Shown here piece by piece: positions 11,998-25,147 of a stretch of 64,000 bases of DNA. Position 1 is the first letter of the stretch, and each line of letters starts with the position of its first letter. The DNA lies in NCBI RefSeq assembly GCF_902635505.1, contig NC_045428.1:72675141-72739140 (forward strand), in the 5' to 3' direction. The notes beneath the pieces are model-generated. The model searched no databases. It was not told the origin of the DNA and was given only the letters and a program-made list of their open reading frames with translations. A program made the translations under genes and the position numbers. Source of the DNA: Sarcophilus harrisii. Its lineage: Eukaryota; Chordata; Mammalia; Dasyuromorphia; Dasyuridae.

Positions 11998-12180
11998 TTT
12001 TTATAATTAAAGATTTTTATTTAGAGTTTTGAATTCCAAATTTTATCCTTCCTTCCCTCTTCTCCTTGAGATGGTAAGCAATCAGATATAGGTTATATAT
12101 GTGCAATTACGTGAAACATTTTCATTTTAGTCATTTTTGTACAAGACCTTTGGAGTAAAGGGGGAAAAAAAGAAAGTGAA
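11998..12180 (-). mobile_element. L1 3' end, antisense
   Basis: The reverse complement of the L1 3' terminus is visible: agatttttatttagagtttt, ttccctcttctccttgaga, aagcaatcagatataggtta, catgtgcaatt-like block. Truncated. Confidence 0.65.
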
Positions 12181-12184
12181 AAAT

Positions 12185-15100
12185 AGCATAGTATTCATAT
12201 TCTTAACATCAGAACTTATATTTATGTTAGACTCTCAATCATTACTCCCCCTTAGCCATGTTAGGTCTGACATAAAAGGAAAACATTATACTGAAGTTCT
12301 TTGATGGTGCTACATCATACATTAAACTCTTCATTTGTCAAAATCCAAATGACAAAAATACTCAGATAACTACTATTCATCTCATAGTATTCTGCAGTGA
12401 AATTTATGCTTGTAATGATGTATTAAAATTGCATTCAGGACACTTTGGATGTTATTTATATTTTATTCTTTATGACCAAAGAATTAGAGTTAGAAAAGAC
12501 CTCAAAGGTCATTGCATGTTGGAAGGTGGTGGATTAGTGTTCTCCAAAAAAAACTCCAAATCCAGGAGGCTTTTGTCAATGTACCATGCTCTTAATTCTT
12601 GAAATTAAGTAAAAATCTGCATGATACCTGTGTTAACACTTGATTAATCAGAATGTTAAATTGATTAAACTATTCTGTTTCTCAATCATCTGAATAATAG
12701 GGAGTTTACTATCTATAACTTGAGTGGTCATGGACAAGTTGCTTTATTTTGTGTGTTTTTTTCCTCATTTCTAAAGTGAAGGTTTTGAAGTAAATTACCT
12801 TTGAATGTTCCTTAGAAACCACTCAAATTAAGAAGGTTTTACATGCAAGGACATAGAGAAATTATGGTCCCTTGTATTTATTGAATAAGATGTTTGATAT
12901 GTAATTCTTTGGATATTGATTTTACATAAATCCCTTTAAATAATCAAATTTCAAAAATCATCTCAAATAGGAATTTCAAGTTGGAATCAAAATATTGAAA
13001 GAAACTTCCTTTTCCCTCCATGGAGTCAAGGATAAGCTATAGATGGAAGATGCCTGCTGTATTACATTTCTTTCTTGACTAGTTAGCAGTCTGCTTGTTT
13101 AGTCTCAGAAACACTACACCCCTCTTTTTTCTCTTCTTTCTACTAGCCACCCCCAAAAAAGATAATACAATTTTTAGTATTTTTGAAGAATCTTAATATT
13201 TTCATTTTGTTTATCCATTGACTGATAAACTTAAATGAAACATGCTTCTAGCAAGAAACTGAGATGTGAAATAAACTCTTAGCTCAAGATGAAGGGGTTA
13301 GAGAGGAACACACAAATAACAGAGTTTTCCCCCTAAATTTTAGAGTAGGTTTATTGTTCACACAAGTGAAAATTATAAAGCATTATCTGGGGACAGAAGT
13401 AATGTTAATAAAAGTTGGATCAATGGAAATATAAGCCTTTTTAAGTTTTTCCAGTTTAGCCTTAAGAAGATGCTCTTGCTGTTTCTCTCTAGAAATTTGC
13501 AGATATTTAGAGGTGTTGTGATCATGTTTGTATGTGGAGCCTCCTTATGATTAGAGCAATATACATAGCAAGTTTAAGCCATTTCACCTAAGATTTTTCT
13601 AGACATTGTAGGTATGAGAATTTAAAAACCTCTCTTTACTTTCTTGTACTATTAAAATTTGGTAGTATAGAGCACCACATTATCTTCAGCATGTTGTACA
13701 TTTTACTTGGCCTTGTAATTTTCAGATCTGGCCATGTTATTTATAAATATTAGGCATCCATGTAACTAGTAACTTTTTGATAGTTTAAAGCATTTTTAAT
13801 GCTTTAAAGTTTTAATTCTTTTTAATCTCATGAGTAAAATGAAGGAAATAAAAGATCCTTTAGGAATGTATAAACTGAAGCACATAGAAAGTATAACCAA
13901 AGATAGAAACTTGGTTCTCAGAAATATAGAATTCTAAAATTGGGAAAAGCCTCCTCAAGTTCCCCTTCCTACAACTTGTCTTCTATTTAAATTCTTTAAC
14001 AAGGGCAAGATTTGAGAAATGATAATCTAGTGTGTATTATAGAAAATATACCAAAATTCACATTTAAGGCTTTCAGAAAGCCAGTTCCTTTTAAAAAAAA
14101 AAAAGAAGAAGAAGAAGAATTGACTTGGGAGGGGGAATAGTGAAATTGTTGAAAATGAGATGGAAAAAGCCTGTAGAAAGAAACAATTATGAGGCTTGTA
14201 TTTAATCCCTTTTTATTTTCCTAAACTTCAGTCATGTCAGTTATCTGGCCACAGTGCTTACATTACTTAATTAGGAAAGTTGAGACAGCAGTGTGAATAG
14301 AAGCTGCCTGCATAGTGAAAAGGTAACAATTTAAAACCTATCACACTCTCATATGAATTGGGTAGATGGAGATAAAGCCTATTAAGGACCTCATTCAAGG
14401 AAAAGCACTTGACATTGATCACTTGTGAAAAGGAGTTTTTTTCCCTACCCCAAAACACATTTTCATGTGTTTGTACATATAAACTCCAAGCATTGGTCCA
14501 TCTGATCATCAGCTTGTGGAATTACTAACATTGAGCTGCCTTGAAGGAACGGACAAGGTTATTAACTTTGGCAGGAAATGGAAATTTGTCTTTAATATAC
14601 ATGTGAAATTGAATTGTCTGTAGCACGAAGCTTTGGAGATTACCCATGCAAAATGAGAAAACGATCTAAATTTAAAATTGGCCTCAGTACAGTGGAAAGT
14701 AATTTTGTAGGCTGCGTTCTTCCTGCATTGAAATCTGTACAGAAATGGGCTCTATTAATTTAGACTTAAACACAGAACCTGTGTCTTCTTAGAAATGGTT
14801 AATGAGATGGAAAGTGTACCATAAGGAGAAAAATGAGAATTCTAGAAATGCTTCAGGCAAGTAAGTTCTCTATGTCTTAGCCTTTGAGTCTGCAGTGAGA
14901 CCAATTGGCTTCAGAAAGGAGGTTCTCCCTACTGTGACAGACATTTGGAATAAGGAAATCCTGGTGATTCTTCACAATTTTGTATGACGGTCTAAAGCCC
15001 ACAAAGGGGAGTAGAGAGGCTCAGAGACGGAGTCCCTGACACAGCTTTTATAATGTCAATGCTGATGTGGCTGAGTGCCTATAGGAAAGAGCGGGGGGAA

Positions 15101-15380
15101 GTAGAATATACGTTCTCAGAGAACGAATAACTTTTATGTGTTTCCTAAAAGACCTGCCTATGGCAAACAAGAAGACAGGATAGGAGAGCAAAATATTTCT
15201 CTTTATTATAAGGAAAAGAAAATCATCTTCCTTCTAAAGATAAAGTGAGCTCTTCCTATCTACGATGCATCAAGCTAGTTTCCCTTTTTTTGTTCACTGA
15301 TTCCTGATTATTTGTACATGGAGTTCGGCTGTCTGTTTAATTACTAACAAATTCAGCTGTCTGTTAAATTACCGACAATT
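12185..15380. other. LANCL1: Intron sequence, mostly unique
   Basis: No exon could be found, including any encoding the missing LANCL1 N-terminus. Short THER/MIR-like scraps are possible near 12480 and 13925. The stretch at about 14200-15300 is the least repetitive part of this intron. Confidence 0.4.
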
Positions 15381-15384
15381 TGTT

Positions 15385-15550
15385 GAGAGGTAGCAAGACA
15401 TAGTGTAGAGATCTGACATTGGATCCCAAAAGACCTGGATCTGAGTCTCTGATACATACTGGCTATTTAACCTCAAGCTAATTAATGAAGCTCTCAGTGC
15501 CCCCCAGACACTGCTATAGAAAATACAGTTTGGTGATGTGCATTCATACA
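15385..15550 (+). mobile_element. MIR-type SINE
   Basis: Diverged MIR head and core: tagcaagacatagtgtagag, then agacctggatctgagtctct, then tactggctatttaacctcaa. Confidence 0.5.
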
Positions 15551-15664
15551 GGGAGTTTCCTCATCAAGTGTTCATTACATTTTTTAAATTTCAAGTGAAT
15601 TAAGAAAAAAGTGTTGGTGCATTAGTCACTGTGAAGGTAAAGATCAGTAATTTTGCCTTTCTCA

Positions 15665-15850
15665 ATGAGGGGCAACCTGATATCATTAAAAGAGCCAGCT
15701 ATCTTAGAGTCAGAAAAAGGTAGGTTCAAGCTTCAGCTCTGACACTTTAACTACTTTATGACTTAAATGTCTCGGGTTCTCTGTTTCTTCATCTGTAAAA
15801 TGAGTTAGACAAGATAATCTCTGTTTTCTAAGAGTTCTAAATTCTGTGGG
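15665..15850 (+). mobile_element. MIR-type SINE
   Basis: Contains cagctctgacactttaacta and ctgtttcttcatctgtaaaa, then tgagttagacaagataatct: the MIR/THER1 core and tail. Confidence 0.65.
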
Positions 15851-16149
15851 ACTTACTAGCATTCAGTCCCTGAGCTTAAACTGAGCACTTAAATTCCATT
15901 AATCTCAGTTTCCTTATCAAAGGGGGATATTAACTTATACTGTTAATCTTACAATTTGGTTGTGAGGAAAATTATTTGTGAGCTATAAAACGTATTTTAA
16001 TTGATTTTTTTATTCATTACTATCAACCAACTTAATTCCTTAATTCAGTTATTTGGCAAATTTTTATTGAGTGTTTTCTGTACTAGTCACTATGGGAATA
16101 ATAAAAGGATGTACAGTTAGTTGCTTCATTCTGTTTTGAACAAGAGAAA

Positions 16150-16390
16150 GGAAGGGAGAGGGGAGTAAGCATTAACATAGTACACTGTGCTAAGCATTTT
16201 ACAGATTTTCTCCCAAGTGATCCTTCTAACCACCCTATGAGAAAAGTGCTGTTATTATTTCCATTTTACAGTTGAAGGAACTGAGGTTAAGTGACTTGCC
16301 CTGAGTCACACAGCTAGTAAGTATCTGATGCTAGATTTGAACTTGTCATCCTGACCCAAGACCCACCTACCTGCCTCTGTTAGATAGTAT
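16150..16390 (-). mobile_element. MIR/THER1 SINE, antisense, just upstream of a LANCL1 exon
   Basis: Reverse-strand MIR signature: ctgaggttaagtgacttgcc, gagtcacacagctagtaagt, preceded by ccattttacag. It ends roughly 50-60 bp before the acceptor at 16446. Confidence 0.75.
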
Positions 16391-16446
16391 ACCAAAAGAT
16401 AGCCTCAGTTGGCCCTTCCTTACCTTAATAAATATTTCCTTTCCAG

Positions 16447-16654
16447 GTATTGCTCTTCTGTACTTACATCTCTATGAAGTGTATGGCGACCCAGTCTACC
16501 TACAAATGTCCCATGAATACGTAAAAAAGAGCTTAAATACTCTGACCAAGCGCACCATCACCTTCCTTTGTGGGGATGCTGGCCCCTTAGCGATAGGAGC
16601 TGTGGTGTACCACAAGATGGGGAATGAGAAACAGGTAGAGGACTGCCTCACTCG
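16447..16654 (+). CDS. LANCL1: LANCL1 exon, residues 67-136
   Basis: The acceptor ends in tttccag and the donor is a near-ideal gtaagt. The exon begins with the last two bases of a glycine codon (phase 1) and ends with the first two bases of an arginine codon completed by the next exon. It encodes GIALLYLHLYEVYG through FLCGDAGPLA to EKQVEDCLTR, which carries the first barrel repeats including the CGDAGPLA turn. The length is 208 bp. An old antisense MIR-type SINE ends roughly 50-60 bp before the acceptor, so part of the upstream flank is repeat-derived. Confidence 0.95.
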
Positions 16655-19600
16655 GTAAGTTTCTTTGGAGAGAGGATTATCTTATCTTGATATCACAAAA
16701 TGCACTCATTTTGCCTGTGTAATCAGGATTAAATCAAGAATATTCTAAGGAACATTACTTTTTATGTATAAAAGTCCTTTTTTTCCAGTATTCCTATTAT
16801 GATCATCTGAGTAATCTGTGTACAATTACCTTATTGTATTTAGGGTTTAGGGCTATAATTTCAGTTTCATAGCAAGTTATCTTGACATTAGTATGCTCAA
16901 AGTTTAGCAGCCATTCAGTGATAGTCCCAACAGAAGAATTAAACCTCTTCACTCTGAATCCATCTGGGAAGCTCCCTATGTGTTATTCACCAGTTATTGC
17001 AGGTAAAGAAACACTGATTATTCTTAGTTATTAGAATGTTTTCCTTCTGTTAAAGCTGAAGTGCCCAACTTTAACTAACAAAGAATACTATTCCATGTCC
17101 AATGCAAGATGAAACATAAAGCCTGAAACAAATTATTTCATTTTCGGCTAAGCAAGTTCAGAGTCCTTTGGAAACTTTTTTTTGATGACTTCTCCTCATA
17201 GATTAAATAACAGCAAATGAAGTAAGCCCAGAATTATATTTCAGTATGGCCACTACAGTCGTACAGTCACTTTTAATCAAATATTAATCTATCTCTTTAA
17301 AAAAAAAATTTTTTTTTCTTCAGTTATAGTACAAATTCCAGATATATGATAGGAACATTCATTATGGTAGCAGCTTTCTTTTCTCAGTTTTTAAGACTTT
17401 GTATCAGAGCAAATAAGAATTTGAAAAATATATAAATTCTGTGTAATAACTTCTCATTACAAAGCCGTAAATTCATTTTATTCCAAAGTTCATAGCATCA
17501 GAACTGTACTCGATCTTACTACTTTTATCACCACAAAAGAAAACTTGAGTTTTTTCTTCTTATGCACCAAACTAGCTTCCCCTCTGGTCTTTCATTTTCT
17601 GTGTTACTCTTCTTTTGCTTCCTCTTGGTTCTCATCTAGTATGTCACACAACAATCCTTTGATGAAATAAATTTATCTCTCAATTCGTGTTGTGTAATGA
17701 AATGGGTTCTACTCCCACCATCACACCCTGACCACACCTCCTGAGGTGTCTTAAAGAAACAGCCTTTTGGGAGTGAACAATTTTAGAAGGTTAACATCAT
17801 AGTGTTATACTTGAATATATGCATATTGGAGCCTTATATTACTTTAAACAAAAAGTATCATTACCAGATGTTCTGAGTTTATAATCTACCATTTTTACTG
17901 TTTTTAATTCCTCCTACCCAGAGATCTCAAAGGCGTCCCTAAATGATTGTAATTATCACCATTTTATAATCAGGGAAGTGATTTAATTCATTACAAACTA
18001 TTTTGAGAATGATCTAGAGCTTTTACTTTCTAGTTTTGTACAAAAAGGATAATAGGGAATCTCCTTTATAATATGATGTGTCTAGAAAAGGTTTCTCAGA
18101 AAAACTTGCTAAGATGATTTCCTCGTAGGGTCCAAAATTTCTTCTAAACAGCTTGACACTCTAAAAATTGTCTGAGAGATGGCAAATAAAATTGGTTTTT
18201 ATGCTTTTATTTTTCCTTCAATGCTATTTCATCATTGCTTTTATTCCCTGTAATAAAAAGTCTTGTGTTACAATCAATATTATCAACATTTCAAAACAAA
18301 AAAATGGAAAAGCAAATATCTACTTCTGAATTCTAAAGTTTCAAAAACACTTAAAATATCCATTATGCTTTATAAATTCCATTATCTCTTCAGTTTATCA
18401 TCGTACAAAATATAAAACATTCAGTTAAAAGAAAACATTGCCTTTAAAGATCATTGAACCGAATTGATGAATTTCGTGACTTGAATTCAATATCCAACAA
18501 GTATGAAATAGCTGTGTTTTCTCCAAAACTGTACAGTATAATTTTAATGGGATACTATCCTTTATTATAATATGTTTAAAGAGAATTCACTTCTTTGTTG
18601 AACTTTGATAAGACAGAGAATTTTGTCAATTCTAATTCTGTACTGCCATCTATTGGCAATTATTAAGCTCACAGCTCTGGAATAACAGGCTTTGTTTAAA
18701 AAAAAAAAAAATTCTGAGGGAAAAAGAATAGCAATTGAAACTTACTACAAGGTTTCCTTGAAGTCCTCAACGATATGATCAATTATGTTGGCAAAATAGA
18801 AAGTAAACTAATTTATTAAAAGCATTCTTCTGCAAGGCATTTTTCCCCCTTTCAGGGATTTTAATAATAAAGTATTAATTCACTTTGGATTTTGTTGAAG
18901 CCTTGTTATTTTCATTTGTAATTTAATGTAATATCATAGAGAATCATAGTAATAGATAATAATAATAAATAAACCTTAGTAGAGATCACCTAGTCTGCCC
19001 CCTATTATCTCAGGTAAGGTTAAGAGAAGGGGTAGAATTTAGAATTCAAAAATTTTTAAAAATTGAATGTTAAAAATTATTTTGACATGTAATAAAAGGG
19101 GAAATAAAATAATTATTTTAAAAAGCATTCAGTATTATTGAATTAAAAGACACAAGAAAACCCAGAGATCTCACGGAAGGAAAGTTTCATATTCCTGAAG
19201 AATTCTATAAATAATAAATAATTCTATAAAGCTAAAAAATGCCACTTTTTCAATAAAACATTGTTTATATCCTAAAATGTCTTGCTTCAAAACTGTTAAA
19301 ATTTTTTTTATTTATAAGTGATCATAAGATTTTATGAAAAAATTTAGTGAAAAAAAATCCATATTTTTATAGGAAACTTCTGTGAAACTAGTAGAAAAAT
19401 GGAATTTTATGAAGTATTTGGATGAAGTCCATTTGACTTAATTGCTATTGAAGTAAAATTAGCATCAAAAAATATCATGGGACATTCTGAAAGAAAGGAA
19501 TAAAAAAGACCTTAGATGCCATTGTCCAGAAACAGGTATAGAATGATTGTGTACATGAAAAATGTAACATTTGATTTGGCAACTAAGTTTGGAGCCATTT

Positions 19601-22600
19601 TTTTTCTACAGCCAGTAGAATAAGCCCCACTATTAGGATTTGCCTTAAAGCCCATATAAGGTATTTCAGATAACTGGACTCCTTGAGTAGCCTATTTATT
19701 GACTTTTGCATAAAACTATACTAGTAATCCCTGTGCAACCTTGACTCGTTTACAAAATCTTTTTAAAAGGCATTATACCAAAGTTTGGGGCTTTTTAATA
19801 CTAATTTAAGCTTTTTATTTTTCAAAAGACATGCAAAGATAATTTTCAGCATCTATCCTTGCAAAACCTTGTGTTCTAAAATTTTCTCACTCCCTTCCCC
19901 CATCTCTCCTCCCTTAAATAGCTTATTTTTACATTTTATCAAGCTGCACAAAGAAAATCAGATCAAAAGAAAAAAATAAAAATAAAAAGTAGGAAGCCAA
20001 CAACAATAACAAAAGTAAAAATACTGTGCTGTGATCCATATTCAGTCCCCACAGTTTTCTCTCTGGATGCAAATAGCTTTCTCCATCCCAAGTCCATTAG
20101 AACTGGGTGGAATCAACCCATTGTTGAATTGATCATCATATAATCTTGCTGTTGCTGTGTACAATGTTCTTTCGGTTCTACCCACTTCCCTTAGCATCAG
20201 TTCATGTAAGTCTCTCCAAGCCTCTCTGAAATCATCCTGCTGGTCGTTTCTTATAGAACAATAATATTCCATAACATCCATATACCATAACTTATTCAGC
20301 CATTCTCCAACTGATGGGTATCCACTCAGTTTCCAGTTTCTAGCTACTACGAAAAGGGCCTTTCCCTCCTTTATTATCTCTTTGGGATATAAGCCCAGTA
20401 GAAACACTGCTGGGTCAAAGGGTAGGCAGTTTGATAGACCTTTGGGCATGGTTCCAAACTGGTCTCCAGAATGGTTGGATCAGTTCACAACTCCACCAAC
20501 AATGTATGTGTCCCAGTTTTCCCACATCCCCTTCAACATTTATCATTTTCTTTTCCTGTCATTTTAGTTAATCTGAAGAGGTATGAAGTATAACAGAGTT
20601 TTTACTGAGAATGTAATCCTATTTTATACATGCCCAATAGATATTTTTTCAACCTTACTCTCAAATACTTATGATTACATCTCTACTTTCATACATACAA
20701 TAAAAATATATTTAAGATGTTATAATACTCATATTGTTGTCATACCTCAGTGCTAGAATCTTGCCTGTGCATAACTTTTTTATGTGTCTTTGTAGCTCTC
20801 CTAGTTTCACTCTTTGATGCCATTGTGAGAATTGGCATCCCCGAAATGCATGACTTAGAATAATCTCTTGAGTACAAACAGAAGGAATCTGTGAAATAAT
20901 GAAAATCTTTGACCAAGAAGGGACAAATCCATTTAAATTAACCCTTTTAATTTATAGGTGAGAAAACTGAAGATTTAGAGGGGATAAGTGACTTTTCCAG
21001 AATTACTGCTAATTTGTGGTAGAATTAAAAGACTCCTAAGCCACAGTGCTATGCTTTTTCTAGTACCTCATGCCGATGTTGCCTTTTTAAATTTTCTCTT
21101 ATGCTTTGAGAGTTCTAAAGAAATATTTCTGCAATATGTGATTTGTAGAGTCAGATTTTCCCTTTGTAAATTGGAAATGGCAATGGGAGTCACCTCAAAG
21201 AACCTGACCTCTCTGATGGAGAAGAAAGCAAGACTACAGGATATAAGATTTTCTTTTAAATTGCAAAGTCAGGAAGACGCATCCCTCTTGAGTTCAAATC
21301 TAGTCTTAGACTCTCACTAGATGTGTGATCCTGGGCAAGTCACTTAACCCTGTTTGCCTCAGTTTCCTCATCTATAAAATGAGCTGGAGAAGGAAATAGC
21401 AAACTACTCCAGTAGCTCTGCCAAAAAAAAAAAAAAAAACCCAAAAGTAGTCAGAAGAGCTGGACATGACTGAATAGCAACAAAACATGATACAATCTTC
21501 AAATATATTGCTTCAAGTTTTTAAGTATCAAGATAGACCAACTCTTAAATTTAAAAAAAGTACAAGTTGGTTAAATCAATTTATTCTGTTTTAGCAGGTA
21601 GTAGAGTGGATAGAATAGTAATCTTGGAGTCAGGGATGCCTGGATTTGTATTCTGTTCAGACATTGACTAGTTATGTGAACTCTGGGCATATTTAGCTTC
21701 TCAATCTCAAATTTCTCATCAAAAAGGGCTTATGATAGCTCCTACCTTAGCAGGTAGTTGTGAGCATCAAATGAAATAATGTATATAAAGTACTTTGTAA
21801 ACTTTAAAGCGCTGTATTAATGTAGATGGTAGTATTAATTGTTAGTATTAGCATATAACATGTTTGGAATATTTGTCGGTTAAAATAGGAATTAACTGGA
21901 TCCTTCTTTAGAACCATTCAGTCTTGGTATTTTTGTTTTAATTTGTTATGAACCATTTCCTTTATGAGTTCTTTTCTCTAAGTTTTACCATCCCACTAGA
22001 CAAGCTGCTCTCCAAAAGCAATGCATTTGGAACTCAATTTTCTCAATTAAAAAAAACAAAAAACAGTATTAAAGTCTTTTGAATTTAAAAAACAACATAA
22101 TATAGATTCTGCTATGTCCATTTTATTTAGAAATTGAATTATAAGAGATTTTAGCATCTAGGATCAGCTAAAAGGAACTTGAGACATCTTGTCATCTGAA
22201 CCTCTCATTTTATAAATAAGGAAACATAGTTTTGAAGAGGTGAAGTGATTTCCTATAAAACCATTTTCATAATTTCCTAAGGATAGCAATAATCTGTTTT
22301 TTATAAAGGTTAGGGATAAGAAATTGCCTACAAAATAAAATATGTATATTGTTATTAGAGTTTTATGATGACATCAAAGTTCTTTATTGATGGATGTATT
22401 ACCCAATGACAAGTAAAATAGGAAAATACTCTTGAATCTTGATTTTTTAAAAAATTGTATAATTCAGTGTAAGAAAAATTCAACTTATATGGGTTATTAA
22501 CTTCAAGAGGGAAGTTAATTACTGAAATTTCAGAAGTAATTCATTTTAAGGCATCCTCATCTTTAGAATGTACACCAAGGACAGATTTTTTTTAATTTAA

Positions 22601-25102
22601 TAATATTTTAAGAGTCATGTAGGCCAATTAAACCAGATCTCTATCTGCAGAAAGAAGAAAGGAACACATATAAATAGAAGTAACCAGAATGATAGAGGGC
22701 TCTATGTATGTCATCCCTTTCTTTTTCCAATTTGTTGGAGATTGTTCTATTTAAACATATTTGGGGCTATGCTTTTCCTGAATTTTTTAATTGGTGTCTC
22801 TTTGTTTATCTTACCATGAAACTTTTCTATATCTATAAAGAAAAAGGAAATGAATTATACCTGTGACAGTCACAGGGTGGGATCTCTTAATCATTGCTGG
22901 CAGGATTCATGTCAGAGTCTTCCTCAATGGGCTGATCCTTCACCTGGAAGATAGTTATCTACCTGAGAGTCAATGTGGCTTCAGAAACGACCAAGTAGTG
23001 GTTGATATGGTATTCACTGCCTAACATCTCCTGGAGAAATGCCAAGAACAGAACAGATGTCGGTGACGTGATGTTCATTGATCTGACCAAGGCTTTTGGT
23101 AGTCAGTTACAGGGACTTGGGGAAAATCGTGGCAAAATTTAGTTTTCTGAAGTACATCAGTCTTGTACATCAATTTTGTGACAAAATGCTTACACAGGTT
23201 CTAGATAACGAATGGATTATGCTCTTGCACTTTCCCAGTCACTAGTGGAGTGAAAGCAGGAGCTCTGTGCTTGCTCATATGCTTTTTGAAAAGCATGTTT
23301 TCAGCTATATTAGATGCCTTCAGAGAGGATGAAAATGACAAGGTCAGCTACTACACTGTTGAAATTATTTAGCTTGAAGACTATATACCAATACTAAAGT
23401 GGAAAGAGAGTTGATATGTCTTTTTTTTTTTTTTTTTTTTTGCAGATGATTGTGCACTTAATGTAGCCTCTGAGAATGAGATGCAACCAAATATGGATAG
23501 GCTCTCTGTATTTTGTGCTAATTTTGGCCTAACAATTAAAAGCCCCAAAAAAACAAACAAAAAAAAAAAAACAGGTTGTCCATCAGCCAGCACCACACCA
23601 TTCCCATATATGTAACCACTGGTTATATCAGATGGAGAAATTTTGAGTGCTGTGGATAAGTTAACTCATCTAGGTTCATTATATTTTGGGGGGATGTGCA
23701 CATAGATAGTGGATATTGTATTTGTATATATACATAAATGATGAGGTTGATGAATGCATTGCCAGAACTAGTTTAGTGTGTGGAAGACTCTGAAGGAAAA
23801 TGTGGGAGAGCAGAGGCATTAACTGCCGACCAATTGAAGGGCTACAGAACTATTGTGCTGACCTCATTATTGGATGGCTGTGAAATCTGGGCAGTCTACC
23901 CATGCCATACTAGGAAACTGAATCATTTTCATTTGAATTGTTTTAGAAAGATTCTGATAATCATTTGGCAAGATTAACACTGGACAGTGAGGTCCTTTCT
24001 TTAGCTGAATCACATTCAAACTCTGCTGTGGAGAGTTAACTCCAATTGGCTGGCCCCATTGCTTGAATACCAAACATACATTTACCTAAAAGACTATTTT
24101 ATTGAGAACTTGCACAAGAAAGTACTCCCATGGAAGCCAGAAGAAATGTGATACAAGGGCACTGATGATCTCTCTGAAGAACTTTGGAGTTGATTTGAGA
24201 CATGGGTAGCACCGACACAGAATCACACCACCCCTCATGCTCACATCAAAGAAGGCACTGTGCTTTATGAGCTAAGCAGAATTGCAGTAGCTCAAAGGAA
24301 ATGTGAGATGTATAAATTTAGAGACATTCCCATTCCAAAATTCTGTGCGGACTACTTGTCGCACCCTATGGTAGAGCCTTCCACATTCAGATACAGTGCA
24401 CCTTGGCCCAAAAGAGTGATGTCATTTTGGCCCTCTTCAGGGGGAAAAAAAGACAACCACCATAATAGGAATAGAAAATGAATCTGCTATTTCATTCAAG
24501 AATCTTTGTGTGAGGAAAATCCCTCTGCCAATACAGATCAGCACATTTGCAAAGAGAATTTACCTCTTAGACAACTGCCCAAGTATGTATCAGAGGTAGG
24601 ACAACTTCTTAAGGCCGCTTCTCTGTCCACTCCACCATGCTGTCTCTTCCTTCTTGGAAACAGTTATATGTAGCTTCATTTCCCAGAGACTGATGAAGAT
24701 GGGAATCACAGGAGGTAAAGCAGAAGTACATAGCTCCTTGTATACTTTTGCATGAATCAGTATTCTGATATTACTAGAATACTGATGCTTTGTATTCAAT
24801 TCACAAATTGCAGTTAGTTAAGGTGTATGTAGCCATATCTCTCTCCCTTGAAAAACCCATACAGAACCAGTTACAGAGCTTTATTTACATGTCTGTCTTC
24901 CATTCCACCCAATTCCCTTCCATGTATCCTTTTATTTTCAGTCTTGTCCACCTGCATAAGCTTGACCCCCGAGCTCCTGATGAAATGCTCTATGGACGAA
25001 TGGGCTACATTTATGCTTTGCTTTTTGTGAACAAATACTTTGGACAAGAAAAGATACCTCAGCACCATATTCAGCAGGTACCCAGCTCTCTACCGGTCAC
25101 TG

Positions 25103-25147
<45 letters not shown>

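Noticed and set aside
20042-20449. 135-residue ORF on the minus strand as a gene
   Set aside because: Its reading (GYPSVGEWLNKLWYM, EYYCSIRNDQQDDFREAW) is marsupial L1 sequence and sits inside an antisense L1 3' end.
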